From: Mycobacteroides saopaulense
Lineage (GTDB): Bacteria > Actinomycetota > Actinomycetes > Mycobacteriales > Mycobacteriaceae
Assembly (NCBI RefSeq): GCF_001456355.1
Contig: NZ_CP010271.1
Span: forward strand, 4,402,001-4,466,000
Reading direction: 5' to 3'
DNA: 64,000 nucleotides
The notes under the pieces: model-generated
Told to the model about the DNA's origin: nothing
Seen by the model: only the letters and a program-made list of their open reading frames with translations
Databases searched by the model: none
Shown here: positions 25,273 through 32,869 of the stretch, one piece after another
How positions within the stretch are numbered: the first letter of the stretch is position 1
Layout of the letters: each line of letters starts with the position of its first letter
Made by a program: the position numbers and the translations under genes

Positions 25273-25648
25273 CTTCGTAAATTCCGTTGCGGTAGTTGTT
25301 GGCTAGGCGTTGCGCGACGTCGGCGCCAAGTGCGGCGACATGTTGCTGTTCCGGCGAAAGGCCTCCCGACCACTCCGCGACCTGGGTCGCCTCGATCGTC
25401 GCGATCGTTTCCACCGGCATTCCGCCGAGCCGCTCGGTCAGGATGGACGCGACCGCCAGTGAGGCCGAACATCCGTAGGCCTCGAATCCGATCAGGCTCA
25501 CAGCGTCGTCACGAATCTGCGCGCTCAACAGGATCTGATCACCACACACCGGATTTCCGATGAATGCGCAGACATCGGCCTGCTCGACGCGGCCCGAATT
25601 GCGCGGATTGGTGAAATGGTCCACCACCGTCGGGCTGAACCGGGGCAC
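25247..25648 (-). CDS. NifU/IscU-like scaffold lacking the third cysteine
   Basis: A 133-residue IscU-fold protein. VVDHFTNPRNSGRVE, IGNPVCGDQILLSA and FEAYGCSASLAVASILTE match the scaffold core with two of the three cluster Cys. Where family members have the H-C pair before the last helix, this one reads EQQHVAALGADVAQRL, so the third Cys is Val. It may transfer sulfur or hold a cluster with help from a partner. GTG 25648 overlaps the stop of the LuxE-like gene by one base. The pair NifU-like/NifS-like is translationally coupled by a 26-nt overlap. Confidence 0.82.
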   Translation of the reverse strand: MPRFSPTVVDHFTNPRNSGRVEQADVCAFIGNPVCGDQILLSAQIRDDAVSLIGFEAYGCSASLAVASILTERLGGMPVETIATIEATQVAEWSGGLSPEQQHVAALGADVAQRLANNYRNGIYEDVSTLPGS

Positions 25649-26793
25649 TAGGCGCCCACCCCGGAATCCACAAGCTCGCACTCGACGACGACTTCCCTTG
25701 AGTCGATGTATTTTTCGATGCTGACAGCGCAGCAGCCCAGCTCGGCGCCTTGACGGCGCCGCCGGAACTTCACAGTCTGACCCGTGCGGCCGCAGGGGCA
25801 GTCGGACTCGTCTACCTCACCGATATCGTCGGAAAGCAGAAAGCCTGGGTACGCGGTGTTCAGCGCATCCAGAATTGCTATCCCGCCGGTCTTTCCGGGC
25901 TCCAGCTCGACCGAAGCGTCGGTGACGTCACGAATAGAGATGTAGCACCACGGCGGCACATGCTTGCGCTGATGTTCGCACTCGATGGCAAGCATGTTCG
26001 ACTCGATCATCCCGTACATGTCGCGGATGCGGGTCCGCTCGATCCCCAGCACACGCTGCGCCTTGTCGTTGAATTCGTCGCGGCTGATCGAGTTGCCGGT
26101 GTATTGCTTCCAGCCGCCGAGCATGATGATCAGCGAGTCCGGATCGAGGGTGAGCGGAATATCTTCCAACTCCAGGTATTTGAGGAACCGCGCGATGATG
26201 AAGGGCGGACCGATGAGGTGCCGGGTCATCCGCCCCTCCCAATTGCGCAGGTGGGTCAGAGCCTCCTCCGGGTCGAAGGAGTACTCCCGTACCACGTAGC
26301 GATGGTCGTCGAGCATCCCGGTGAGCAGGTTGAAGATCTTCACCATGCCCATCTCAGGCACCTCTGCGGTGGACGGGCACAGGAACAGCCCCGCACCCTG
26401 CGAGACGCCGAAGAAGTCGCGGTATCCGCCGAAGATTCCCACCGATGCCCGGGTCACCGTGCTCGAGTCGCGCCGCGCCACCGACGGCACGCCGCTGGTC
26501 CCGGTGGACCGGATCTCGATCTCGACATCCTCGAGCCCACAGGTCATGAGCACGTGCGCCCCGGCCTGCTTGAACATGCTGACCGGCAGCAGCGGAATGC
26601 GGTGCAGATCGGCCCCCACGCGGATATCGGCAGGCGTGAGGCCCGCCGCGTCGCACTGGGCACGGTAGAAGCCGTTGCGTTCGAAGTGCAACGCGAAGGA
26701 TTCACGCATCACACCGGTGAGCGACTCACGCCAGTCCTCCCGCGTCGCTCGGAGGGCTTCCCCCGGCATCCCGAGCATGGTGACCAAATCCAC
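25648..26793 (-). CDS. LuxE-like acyl-protein synthetase family protein
   Basis: A 381-residue protein of the LuxE/PaaK-like adenylate-forming group. IEIRSTGTSGVPSVARRDSST is the P-loop-like motif, FLCPSTAEVPEMGMVKIFN and LIIMLGGWKQYTGNSI follow, MYGMIESNMLAIECEHQRKHVPPW is the A5-like region with metal-binding-looking residues, and FLLSDDIGEVDESDCPCGRTGQTVKFRRRRQGAELGCCAV is a Cys-rich segment near the C-terminus. LuxE activates or transfers fatty acids as acyl-AMP/acyl-enzyme. GTG 26793 follows a strong SD (AAAGGAGA). It is the first gene of the seven-gene operon. Substrate unknown. Confidence 0.78.
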   Translation of the reverse strand: MDLVTMLGMPGEALRATREDWRESLTGVMRESFALHFERNGFYRAQCDAAGLTPADIRVGADLHRIPLLPVSMFKQAGAHVLMTCGLEDVEIEIRSTGTSGVPSVARRDSSTVTRASVGIFGGYRDFFGVSQGAGLFLCPSTAEVPEMGMVKIFNLLTGMLDDHRYVVREYSFDPEEALTHLRNWEGRMTRHLIGPPFIIARFLKYLELEDIPLTLDPDSLIIMLGGWKQYTGNSISRDEFNDKAQRVLGIERTRIRDMYGMIESNMLAIECEHQRKHVPPWCYISIRDVTDASVELEPGKTGGIAILDALNTAYPGFLLSDDIGEVDESDCPCGRTGQTVKFRRRRQGAELGCCAVSIEKYIDSREVVVECELVDSGVGA

Positions 26794-26913
26794 TGCGCAT
26801 CTCCTTTGACTGCCTAGCCCACACAGGGCATCGGTGGAGTGGTCGAATCATCGTGAGGAAAAGTTCCCGCAGATCTTCGAGTGTTCTGACGGCGGTATGG
26901 AAGAGTCCGCACC

Positions 26914-28479
26914 ATGGCCGATGAACCGTTGCGTCCCGACCACGCGGAGCTACTAGCCAGGCGTGCGCTCACCGAGGACGCCGCGCGCCCCGACGCGGTT
27001 GCGCGCCGCCACGCAGCCGGCGGGCGCACTGCCCGCGAAAACATCGCCGATCTGGTCGACGCCGGATCCTTCGTGGAATACGGGCGATTCGCCATTGCCG
27101 CGCAACGCGGCCGCCGAGAGCTCGCCGACTTGATCGCCCGCACACCTGCGGACGGGCTCGTGGCGGGAACGGCGCGCATCAACAGCGACACGTTCGGCCC
27201 CGACCGCAGCGCGTGCGCCGTGCTGTCCTACGACTACACCGTCTTGGCCGGCACCCAAGGTGCGCTCGGGCACCATAAGAAGGACAGGCTCTTCGATCTG
27301 ATCGAACGTATGAAGCTGCCCACGGTGTTCTTCGCCGAGGGTGGCGGTGGTCGGCCCGGCGATACCGATTACCCGGTGGTCTCGATGCTCGACGTGCGCG
27401 CGTTCAAATTGTGGGCGGCGCTGTCGGGGGTAGTACCGCGGATTTCGGTGGTCAAGGGCCGATGCTTCGCGGGCAATGCCGTGATCGCGGGCTGCTCGGA
27501 TCTGATCGTGGCGACCAGGGATACGTCGATCGGCATGGGCGGTCCCGCCATGATCGCCGGCGGAGGGCTCGGCGAGGTGCACCCCGACGAAGTCGGACCC
27601 CTGGCGGTCCAGTCCCCCAACGGTGTCGTCGATGTGGTGGTGGACGATGAGGAGCAGGCCGTCGCCGTCGCCAAGCGGCTCATCGGGTATTTCCAGGGGG
27701 CAACGGATTCCGGCGAAGGTGCGGACCAAACCGCTTTGCGGACCATGATTCCCGAGCGTGCACGGCGCGCCTACCCCGTGGCACCGATCATCGAAACGCT
27801 GGCCGATGTCGGCTCGGTGACCTTCCTACGCGAGAAGTTCGCTCCTGAGATGGTGACGGCGCTCGCCCGCATCGAAGGCCGCGCCGTCGGCGTCCTCGCC
27901 AACAATTCGATGGTGATGGCGGGGGCGATCACCGCCGCCGCTTCGGATAAGGCCGCACGGTTCCTGCAACTCTGCGACGCATTCGGGCTGCCGGTGCTCT
28001 CGCTGGTCGATTGCCCGGGATACATGGTCGGTCCAGCCGCGGAAGCTGACGCACTGGTCCGGCGCGCCTCGCGCATGCTCGTCGCCGGAGCCGCGCTACG
28101 CGTGCCCCTGGTCTCGGTCATTCTGCGCCGCGGGTATGGGCTTGGCGCACAAGCCATGACGGGCGGAAGTCTGCAGGAGCCCCTGCTCACGGTTGCCTGG
28201 CCGGGTGCGCACCTGGGGCCGATGGGCCTGGAAGGGGCGGTACGTCTGGGGCTACGTAAGGAACTGGAGGCGATACCCGACGAGGAGGCCCGCGAGGAGG
28301 CCGTGCGCCAAGCCACCGCTGCGGCACAAGAGAACGCCAAGGCGCTCAACGCCGCTCAGATCTTTGAGATCGACGACGTGATCGACCCGGCAGAGACGCG
28401 CTCACTCGTCGCCTCGACGTTCGCCGCGGCCATGCGGGAACCGTTGCCGCCCAGACGATCTGTCGTCGATACCTGGTAG
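26914..28479 (+). CDS. Acyl-CoA carboxylase carboxyltransferase (AccD-like) subunit
   Basis: A 521-residue carboxyltransferase. AAGGRTARENIADLVDAGSFVEYG opens the domain; ARINSDTFGPDRSACAVLSYDYTVLAGTQGALGHHKKDRLFDLIERMKLPTVFFAEGGGGRPG and IPEGCSD-like GNAVIAGCSDLIVAT form the N-terminal crotonase half, and DCPGYMVGPAAEADALVRRASRMLVAGAALRVPLVSVILRRGYGLG the C-terminal half. It would carboxylate an acyl-CoA together with a biotin subunit, none of which is next to it. It is divergent from the LuxE-led operon by 120 nt and may supply its acyl precursor. Confidence 0.87.
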   Translation: MADEPLRPDHAELLARRALTEDAARPDAVARRHAAGGRTARENIADLVDAGSFVEYGRFAIAAQRGRRELADLIARTPADGLVAGTARINSDTFGPDRSACAVLSYDYTVLAGTQGALGHHKKDRLFDLIERMKLPTVFFAEGGGGRPGDTDYPVVSMLDVRAFKLWAALSGVVPRISVVKGRCFAGNAVIAGCSDLIVATRDTSIGMGGPAMIAGGGLGEVHPDEVGPLAVQSPNGVVDVVVDDEEQAVAVAKRLIGYFQGATDSGEGADQTALRTMIPERARRAYPVAPIIETLADVGSVTFLREKFAPEMVTALARIEGRAVGVLANNSMVMAGAITAAASDKAARFLQLCDAFGLPVLSLVDCPGYMVGPAAEADALVRRASRMLVAGAALRVPLVSVILRRGYGLGAQAMTGGSLQEPLLTVAWPGAHLGPMGLEGAVRLGLRKELEAIPDEEAREEAVRQATAAAQENAKALNAAQIFEIDDVIDPAETRSLVASTFAAAMREPLPPRRSVVDTW

Positions 28480-28483
28480 ACGA

Positions 28484-29167
28484 TCAGCTGGCAGTCTCCA
28501 CGAACTCACGCTTTCCATAGCGCAGGGTGGCGTCCTGCCAACGGCCACCGGCGGCACCGACCAGGCGTTTCGCGACGTTCACGTCGGCGGCGTCCGCGAT
28601 CAGGATCAACCACCCGTCTTCGGTGATCGAACCTCCGGCCAGGGCCTCGCGCGCGGCCTTGTCCGCGGCCAGTGCGTCGTGGAACCGAACCCTGTCGACA
28701 CCCGGAACCTCCACTGCCACCGCGTTGATCCCGGCGTCTCCGGCGGGCAGGTACTCGAAGGTGAGCACCGATTCCTGATTGAACTGCTGGCCTACCTGCT
28801 CACCGATGCGGTGCAGATCGTCACGATCCACGCAGGCGAGTTCGAAGGCACGCGAACGCTCATAGGTCATGCGGTTGGTGTCCTGCGACCAATAGACACC
28901 GTCGACCGGCGTCGACCGCACGGGGAGGACAAAATTCTGAACGGTCATCGCGCTCACCTGCAGCGAGAAATCGTCAAGTGGGTCTCGCAGCCGCCCGTCC
29001 GCAGGATCGGCGATGATCGCGGTGTTGTTCGTGGCGAAGAGCTCTGCCTGAGGCTGGGCCGGGTCTCCCGGAACACAGGCCTGCGGATCGGCGTGGGCGT
29101 ATCCCGCTGGCTGCCCAGACACGATGAATGCCAGCACAGCCAGGCCTGCCGCGATCTTGTGCGTCAC
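28484..29167 (-). CDS. Secreted protein of unknown function
   Basis: A 227-residue protein with a signal peptide at residues 1-26 (IAAGLAVLAFIVSGQPAGYAHA, cleavage before DPQAC). The mature part has three Cys-containing or strand-like segments and repeated short motifs such as IADPADGRLRDPLDDFSLQVSAM and WLILIADAADVNVAKRL; it resembles DUF7373-type mycobacterial lipoprotein-like proteins. GTG 29167 is chosen because it places the signal peptide at the N-terminus; longer readings do not. It converges with the carboxyltransferase gene. Function is unknown. Confidence 0.68.
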   Translation of the reverse strand: MTHKIAAGLAVLAFIVSGQPAGYAHADPQACVPGDPAQPQAELFATNNTAIIADPADGRLRDPLDDFSLQVSAMTVQNFVLPVRSTPVDGVYWSQDTNRMTYERSRAFELACVDRDDLHRIGEQVGQQFNQESVLTFEYLPAGDAGINAVAVEVPGVDRVRFHDALAADKAAREALAGGSITEDGWLILIADAADVNVAKRLVGAAGGRWQDATLRYGKREFVETAS

Positions 29168-29297
29168 GCCGTCATTATCCCGACACGCCGCCTTATGGCG
29201 GAAGTATGCGATACAAATCCGCCACGACAACGCGTGTCGGCACAGCGGGGCTATGGATTTGACCTCAAGTGCACATGAGATTCTAGGTTGAGGAACC

Positions 29298-29717
29298 ATG
29301 ACCTCGATCCACGATCCGGCCGTCCGAAAGTTCCTCGACTCCACGCCCGCCCTGATAGGGCAATTGGGATATCTCGGCGTCGACGGCCGGCCACTGATTC
29401 TGCCCGTCTGGTACCGGCTCGCCGAGGATCACCTACAGTTCGTCACGCACCTGAGTTCTCGTAAAGTCAAGGCCTTGCAACGTGATCCGCGCGCGGTCAT
29501 CACGGTGGCGACTCAAACCGAGCCCTACCTATACGTCCAGCTCCAGGGTGAGGCCAAGGTGGAATCCGACGAATCCGAGGTTCGAGCGACACTGATCGAC
29601 ATCACCTCCCGGTACCTGGGAGCCGACCGCGCCGAGCTCTACGTGGACGAGCACCACAGCGCCCCCGGCGAAGCGATCGTGCACGTGCACCCCGTACGCG
29701 TTCACACGGGACTCTAG
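29298..29717 (+). CDS. PPOX class F420-dependent oxidoreductase
   Basis: A 139-residue split-barrel protein. LIGQLGYLGVDGRPLILPVWYRLAEDHLQFVTHLSSRKVKALQRDPRAVITVATQTEPYLYVQLQGEAKVE shows the usual strand pattern including L-S-x-R-K-V-K-A-L for the cofactor phosphate. The family uses F420 or FMN for small-molecule reduction. SD-like gagga precedes ATG 29298. It is followed 12 nt later by a hydrolase-fold gene, so the two are likely one operon. Confidence 0.83.
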   Translation: MTSIHDPAVRKFLDSTPALIGQLGYLGVDGRPLILPVWYRLAEDHLQFVTHLSSRKVKALQRDPRAVITVATQTEPYLYVQLQGEAKVESDESEVRATLIDITSRYLGADRAELYVDEHHSAPGEAIVHVHPVRVHTGL

Positions 29718-29729
29718 GGCGGACCGCTG

Positions 29730-30542
29730 ATGTACACCATCACCATCGATGACACGCAGATCACCTTTGACGATCAAGGCCTGGACAACGGGCCCACGTT
29801 GCTGCTGCTCACCGGGTGGGGACACGACCACCGCGCATACGACGAACTCATGCCCTATCTGGTCCCCCACCATCGCGTGATCCGCATGGATTGGCGGGGC
29901 CATGGCGTCGATCGCACACCCGCTGCCGACTTCGGTCTTGCAGAACAGGTTTCCGATGTCATCGGGTTACTCGATGCCCTGAGCGTGGAGTCGTTTGTAC
30001 CCGTCGCGCATGCCCATGCCGGGTGGACCGCACTGGAGCTCGCCGAGCGGCTGGGCGCAGAGCGGGTACCGGGTGTCATGATCGTGGACCTCATCATGTC
30101 GCAGGCCCCCGCCGAATTCCTCGACGGCATAAGGGCGTTCCGTGACCCGGCGAACTGGCGGTCGAGCCGCTTGGAGTTCCTCGACGCCTGGCTGGCCGGC
30201 AGCGGCAACGAGGCAGTCAACAGACACATCCGTTCGGAGATGGGCGGATTCGGATTCGATGTGTGGGCCCGCGCCGGTCGGGTTATCGAAGATGCGTATG
30301 CGACCTGGGGTTCACCCATGGCGCGGATGGAGAAATTGTCCGAACCGCGACGCGTGCACCATGTTTTCTGCAAGCCGGAGCGCACCGCCTACGACGATCT
30401 GCACGAGGAGTTCCGGGCGCGCAATCCCTGGTTCAGCTATGCACGACTGGACGGCACCACGCATTTCCCACAGCTGGAATTGCCGAAACGGTGCGCAGAG
30501 GAACTACTGGCGCTGCTGAGGACCGGCGATCGGGCCCACTGA
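29730..30542 (+). CDS. Alpha/beta-hydrolase-fold protein resembling HOD-type quinolone dioxygenases
   Basis: A 270-residue protein. LLLLTGWGHDHRAYDEL and VIRMDWRGHGVDRTPAADF are typical alpha/beta-hydrolase segments. The nucleophile elbow reads VPVAHAHAGWTALEL, where HOD-type enzymes have V-S-H-S-H-G-G-W, so the Ser is Ala. Asp is at MIVDLIMSQ and the catalytic His at DGTTHFPQLELP. HOD enzymes open 4-quinolone rings with oxygen and need the His more than the Ser, so activity is possible. It is probably co-transcribed with the PPOX gene. Assignment is by motif resemblance. Confidence 0.7.
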   Translation: MYTITIDDTQITFDDQGLDNGPTLLLLTGWGHDHRAYDELMPYLVPHHRVIRMDWRGHGVDRTPAADFGLAEQVSDVIGLLDALSVESFVPVAHAHAGWTALELAERLGAERVPGVMIVDLIMSQAPAEFLDGIRAFRDPANWRSSRLEFLDAWLAGSGNEAVNRHIRSEMGGFGFDVWARAGRVIEDAYATWGSPMARMEKLSEPRRVHHVFCKPERTAYDDLHEEFRARNPWFSYARLDGTTHFPQLELPKRCAEELLALLRTGDRAH

Positions 30543-30703
30543 CCCATGATCGTCCGCAGAGTAGATCCGGCGGTCCAGCCACCGTCCACGGCAAGCTCGG
30601 CCCTGGTGACATAGCTGGCGGGCATCTCCCGCCCATCGGGACGAGTGAGCGACGACACGAGCGCAACCCAATTGTGGGATGGCGTCAAAGCTTGAGAGGC
30701 CGG

Positions 30704-31219
30704 TCAGATCTCTACAGAATCCGCTTCCGCGGGTGCTTCTTCGGCGGGTGCGGGCTCGGGCTGGGGTGCGAGCACCGTCGCGGGAATCACCTCGGGTCCC
30801 GCCGCATGCTCGGGCACGTCCAGCGGCGCGGGCTCTGCCGCTCCCTCGTTGTCCATGGGCAAGTACATGTGGCGCCCGAACTGAGGCTGGTAGGCGCCGC
30901 CGCCACCGATCTTCACGCCACCCCCCTCACCGCTGGAGACGGCAGTGCCGTCAGGCAGGGTGACAGCGGTGTGACCGCCGTTCCAGCCGATCACCAACGC
31001 ACCGGGTGCGGTGCCGTACTTGAAACCACGTGCAAGAAGCGCGCGCTCCTGGTTCCCCGTGTTGAACCGAGAACCGAAGGCGGGGCGGTCGGTGGCGACG
31101 TTGGCCACCCAGGAAGCCAGGCCGGAGCAGTCGGTGCCCCGTGCGCTGTCTCCGCCCGAGATGTATGGCGTACCCGAGACCTGATGGATAAACGCCAGCA
31201 AAGCAGCGAGATCAGACAT
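30704..31219 (-). CDS. Peptidoglycan hydrolase-like (NlpC/P60-type) protein without signal peptide
   Basis: A 171-residue protein. Residues 1-40 read MSDLAALLAFIHQVSGTPYI then GTDCSGLASWV with the catalytic-type Cys, and GHTAVTLPDG supplies the His. The C-terminal 55 residues are an Ala/Pro/Glu-rich tail (PQPEPAPAEEAPAE). The N-terminus has no signal peptide, unlike most cell-wall enzymes of this kind; it resembles the conserved domain in mycobacterial phage/host lysin-like proteins. ATG 31219 is used because upstream codons have no family character. A 7-bp-arm inverted repeat lies about 40 nt upstream. Confidence 0.72.
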   Translation of the reverse strand: MSDLAALLAFIHQVSGTPYISGGDSARGTDCSGLASWVANVATDRPAFGSRFNTGNQERALLARGFKYGTAPGALVIGWNGGHTAVTLPDGTAVSSGEGGGVKIGGGGAYQPQFGRHMYLPMDNEGAAEPAPLDVPEHAAGPEVIPATVLAPQPEPAPAEEAPAEADSVEI

Positions 31220-31256
31220 GGGACGCGACGCTAACAACCAGCTTGATGACCTGCCA

Positions 31257-31280
31257 AAATATGTGGCTTCCGTCATATTT
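31257..31280. promoter_or_regulatory. Inverted repeat upstream of NlpC-like gene
   Basis: Arms aaatatg and catattt (7 bp) around a 10-nt spacer, about 40 nt before the NlpC-like start. Size and place suit a dimeric repressor or Crp-like site, but the binding protein is unknown. Confidence 0.35.
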
Positions 31281-31890
31281 GCTGGGAATTATGGCGAGAA
31301 TTACTGTCCGCCAACGTGTTACTGATTACGGTAGTACATGTCTCGCCGTTCGTCCAACCCGACAAACCTGCAGGAAATGGTCGGTTTGTGGAATGTTCAG
31401 CGCCTTTGATTCGAAATTTGCTGTGCACTACCCACTTTGGTCACTTTTCTTGCACATCAGCGCAACTGTTGTATTAACGCAGGAAAATTTCTGTTACCTA
31501 TCCCACCTTTTGGGCTATACGGGTCTCACTGGGTGGGATGGCTTGCGCGCTACCTCATTCGAGTTCACCGGCACCGCAGAAGGGCACGAAATAGACACCA
31601 CGATCAGTTCCGCGGAGAGTGTCGAGAAACCTGACAGCTTGTACCGACTGGCGATCACCAGTCGGACTTCAGCCGTCCCGAATTCGGTTCCTGTCCGTAT
31701 GTTTGCGCCGACAGATCTGTCGGATGCGCCGAAGTCGCTGTGGCCAGAATGATTTGGGCCAAGAAAGTTGAGCACACAGTAGGGTGAAGGATCGGCTGGC
31801 CCATCGCTTCATACGTGCGGGCGAATGCGTATCTTGCTGCGCGGCAATGAGTCCCGATATGACCACGCGCCAGGCATTCTCATCGGGCCA

Positions 31891-31945
31891 GTGGCGACAC
31901 GGCGTGAGAGGTCATCGACGGACACTCATCTACCGGTGTCGCCAC
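31891..31945 (-). terminator. Candidate terminator hairpin after secreted protein gene
   Basis: Arms gtggcgacac and gtgtcgccac (10 bp perfect) are 35 nt apart, starting 18 nt after the stop of the minus-strand gene at 31963. The long loop and absence of a T tract make it weak. Confidence 0.35.
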
Positions 31946-31962
31946 CGCCCGGCGGGGGGCAG

Positions 31963-32268
31963 CTAGCAGGCCAGCGTGACGTATGCGACCTTTTGTCCAG
32001 CGGTCGGGACCGTCGTGGGCTGGTTGCGCATGTTGCGCCCCGGCTGCACGTTCTGGACTCCGGACTGCTGTGACACTCCCTGAACCGTGCATTGCGACGG
32101 ATGCTCCGAGCCCACCTTGGTGACGATCACCCGGTATCCGTTGGACTTCAGGTCATTGATGACCGCGTCCGGATCTGAGGTGGGGCCGGCGAGGGCGGCG
32201 GCCGCTGTTGCCAGGGAAAGTCCCGTGGCAGCGACCACCGCGGCCGCTGCTGTGACGATCTTCTTCAT
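31963..32268 (-). CDS. Small secreted two-cysteine protein (paralogue of 16357 gene)
   Basis: A 101-residue protein with a clear Sec signal (MKKIVTAAAAVVAATGLSLA then TAAAALAGP, cleavage near ALA-GP). The mature part shows DPDAVINDLKSNGYRVIV, PSQCTVQGVSQQ and VAYVTLAC, with two Cys in the same places as in the protein at 16357, plus a longer Asn/Gln/Thr-rich loop between them. This pattern is like mycobacterial DUF732-type secreted proteins but not certain. It forms a pair with the next small secreted gene, 51 nt upstream. Function unknown. Confidence 0.78.
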   Translation of the reverse strand: MKKIVTAAAAVVAATGLSLATAAAALAGPTSDPDAVINDLKSNGYRVIVTKVGSEHPSQCTVQGVSQQSGVQNVQPGRNMRNQPTTVPTAGQKVAYVTLAC

Positions 32269-32319
32269 GACTGATGCTCCTTCTGCGTCTACGAAGATGA
32301 AGCCGGTTATGCGTAATAA

Positions 32320-32598
32320 CTAGGCGTTGTTCTTGTTGGTGCCATAGGGGACGTGCGGGTTGGTGCCCAGCGGAACCAACGGGTTGGCGCCCTCGTAGGT
32401 CGGCTGGTGGACACCCTGCTCATAGATGACATCGCCCGGGGCCACGCAAGGACGCAGCTCAGTGGCGTTGACACTGGTCTCGCCGGCGTAACAGACCGGA
32501 GGAGGGGTGGGACCCGCCAAGGCAACGGGCGCGCCCATCAGAGCGACCGCGACGGTGACGCCCGCGCCGCCCACTATTGCAACGAGTGACTTTTTCAT
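32320..32598 (-). CDS. Small secreted protein of unknown function
   Basis: A 92-residue protein with a signal peptide (MKKSLVAIVGGAGVTVAVAL, cleavage near ALA-GP) and a 63-residue mature part with two Cys (PPPVCYAGETS, LRPCVAPGDV) and a Pro/Asn-rich tail containing a repeated P-L/H-V-P-x-G-T-N pattern. SD-like ggaaagg precedes the ATG. It is transcribed with the 31963 gene. No family recognised. Confidence 0.75.
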   Translation of the reverse strand: MKKSLVAIVGGAGVTVAVALMGAPVALAGPTPPPVCYAGETSVNATELRPCVAPGDVIYEQGVHQPTYEGANPLVPLGTNPHVPYGTNKNNA

Positions 32599-32761
32599 GT
32601 GGTGTTTCCTTTCCGCTCGGTCATCTTGCTAATGGCCTAGGAAGTGAACATCACTTGCCAGAGACATCAACGTTGATGCATTCACCCAGTTCAACGGCTT
32701 CAAGGTTCACCCGGTTCCCAATTTATGAGACATTCGACTGATTCTCAGCTAAATCTCAGAG

Positions 32762-32775
32762 TACCCCATGGGGGT
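32762..32775. promoter_or_regulatory. Third CsoR-like box (weak)
   Basis: tacccc-atg-ggggtt has the same left arm and almost the same right arm as the two boxes near 19.3 kb. It lies between the secreted-protein gene (start 32598, minus) and the TetR gene (32870, plus). A ccccatgggg core also arises by chance in GC-rich DNA. Confidence 0.3.
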
Positions 32776-32801
32776 TGGGGTCTGGAAAAAATGATATATA
32801 G

Positions 32802-32822
32802 CCGTTAACCAACCGTTAACCA
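32802..32822. repeat. Direct repeat ccgttaacca x2, one helical turn apart
   Basis: ccgttaacca at 32802-32811 and again at 32813-32822, 11-bp period, each with a gttaac palindrome. Located 48-68 nt upstream of the TetR start, it looks like a tandem binding site on one face of the helix. Confidence 0.4.
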
Positions 32823-32843
32823 GGCTTAATGGGCCCTCAACAC

Positions 32844-32863
32844 TAGATCAACTGATCTATACT
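32844..32863 (+). promoter_or_regulatory. Operator palindrome overlapping -10 box of leaderless TetR gene
   Basis: tagatca-ac-tgatcta (7-bp arms, 32844-32859) overlaps TATACT (32858-32863). Six nt separate the -10 box from ATG 32870, so the mRNA probably starts at the start codon, and the TetR protein could block the promoter by binding here. Confidence 0.5.
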
Positions 32864-32869
32864 TCGATC

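Larger units (their letters stand above)
31220..31962. other. A+T-richer gap with no convincing gene
   Basis: About 740 nt between the NlpC-like gene and the small secreted gene. The region to about 31760 is visibly richer in A and T than its surroundings. A plus-strand reading of 169 codons (31243-31752) and a minus-strand reading of 86 codons (31515-31775) exist, but both are rich in Cys/Trp/Met and lack mycobacterial codon bias and family motifs, so neither is called. It holds an inverted repeat at 31257-31280 and a hairpin at 31891-31945. Confidence 0.5.

Noticed and set aside
31243-31752. Plus-strand frame of 169 codons
   Set aside because: Rich in Cys, Trp and Met with no motif or mycobacterial codon use; kept only as part of a gap note.
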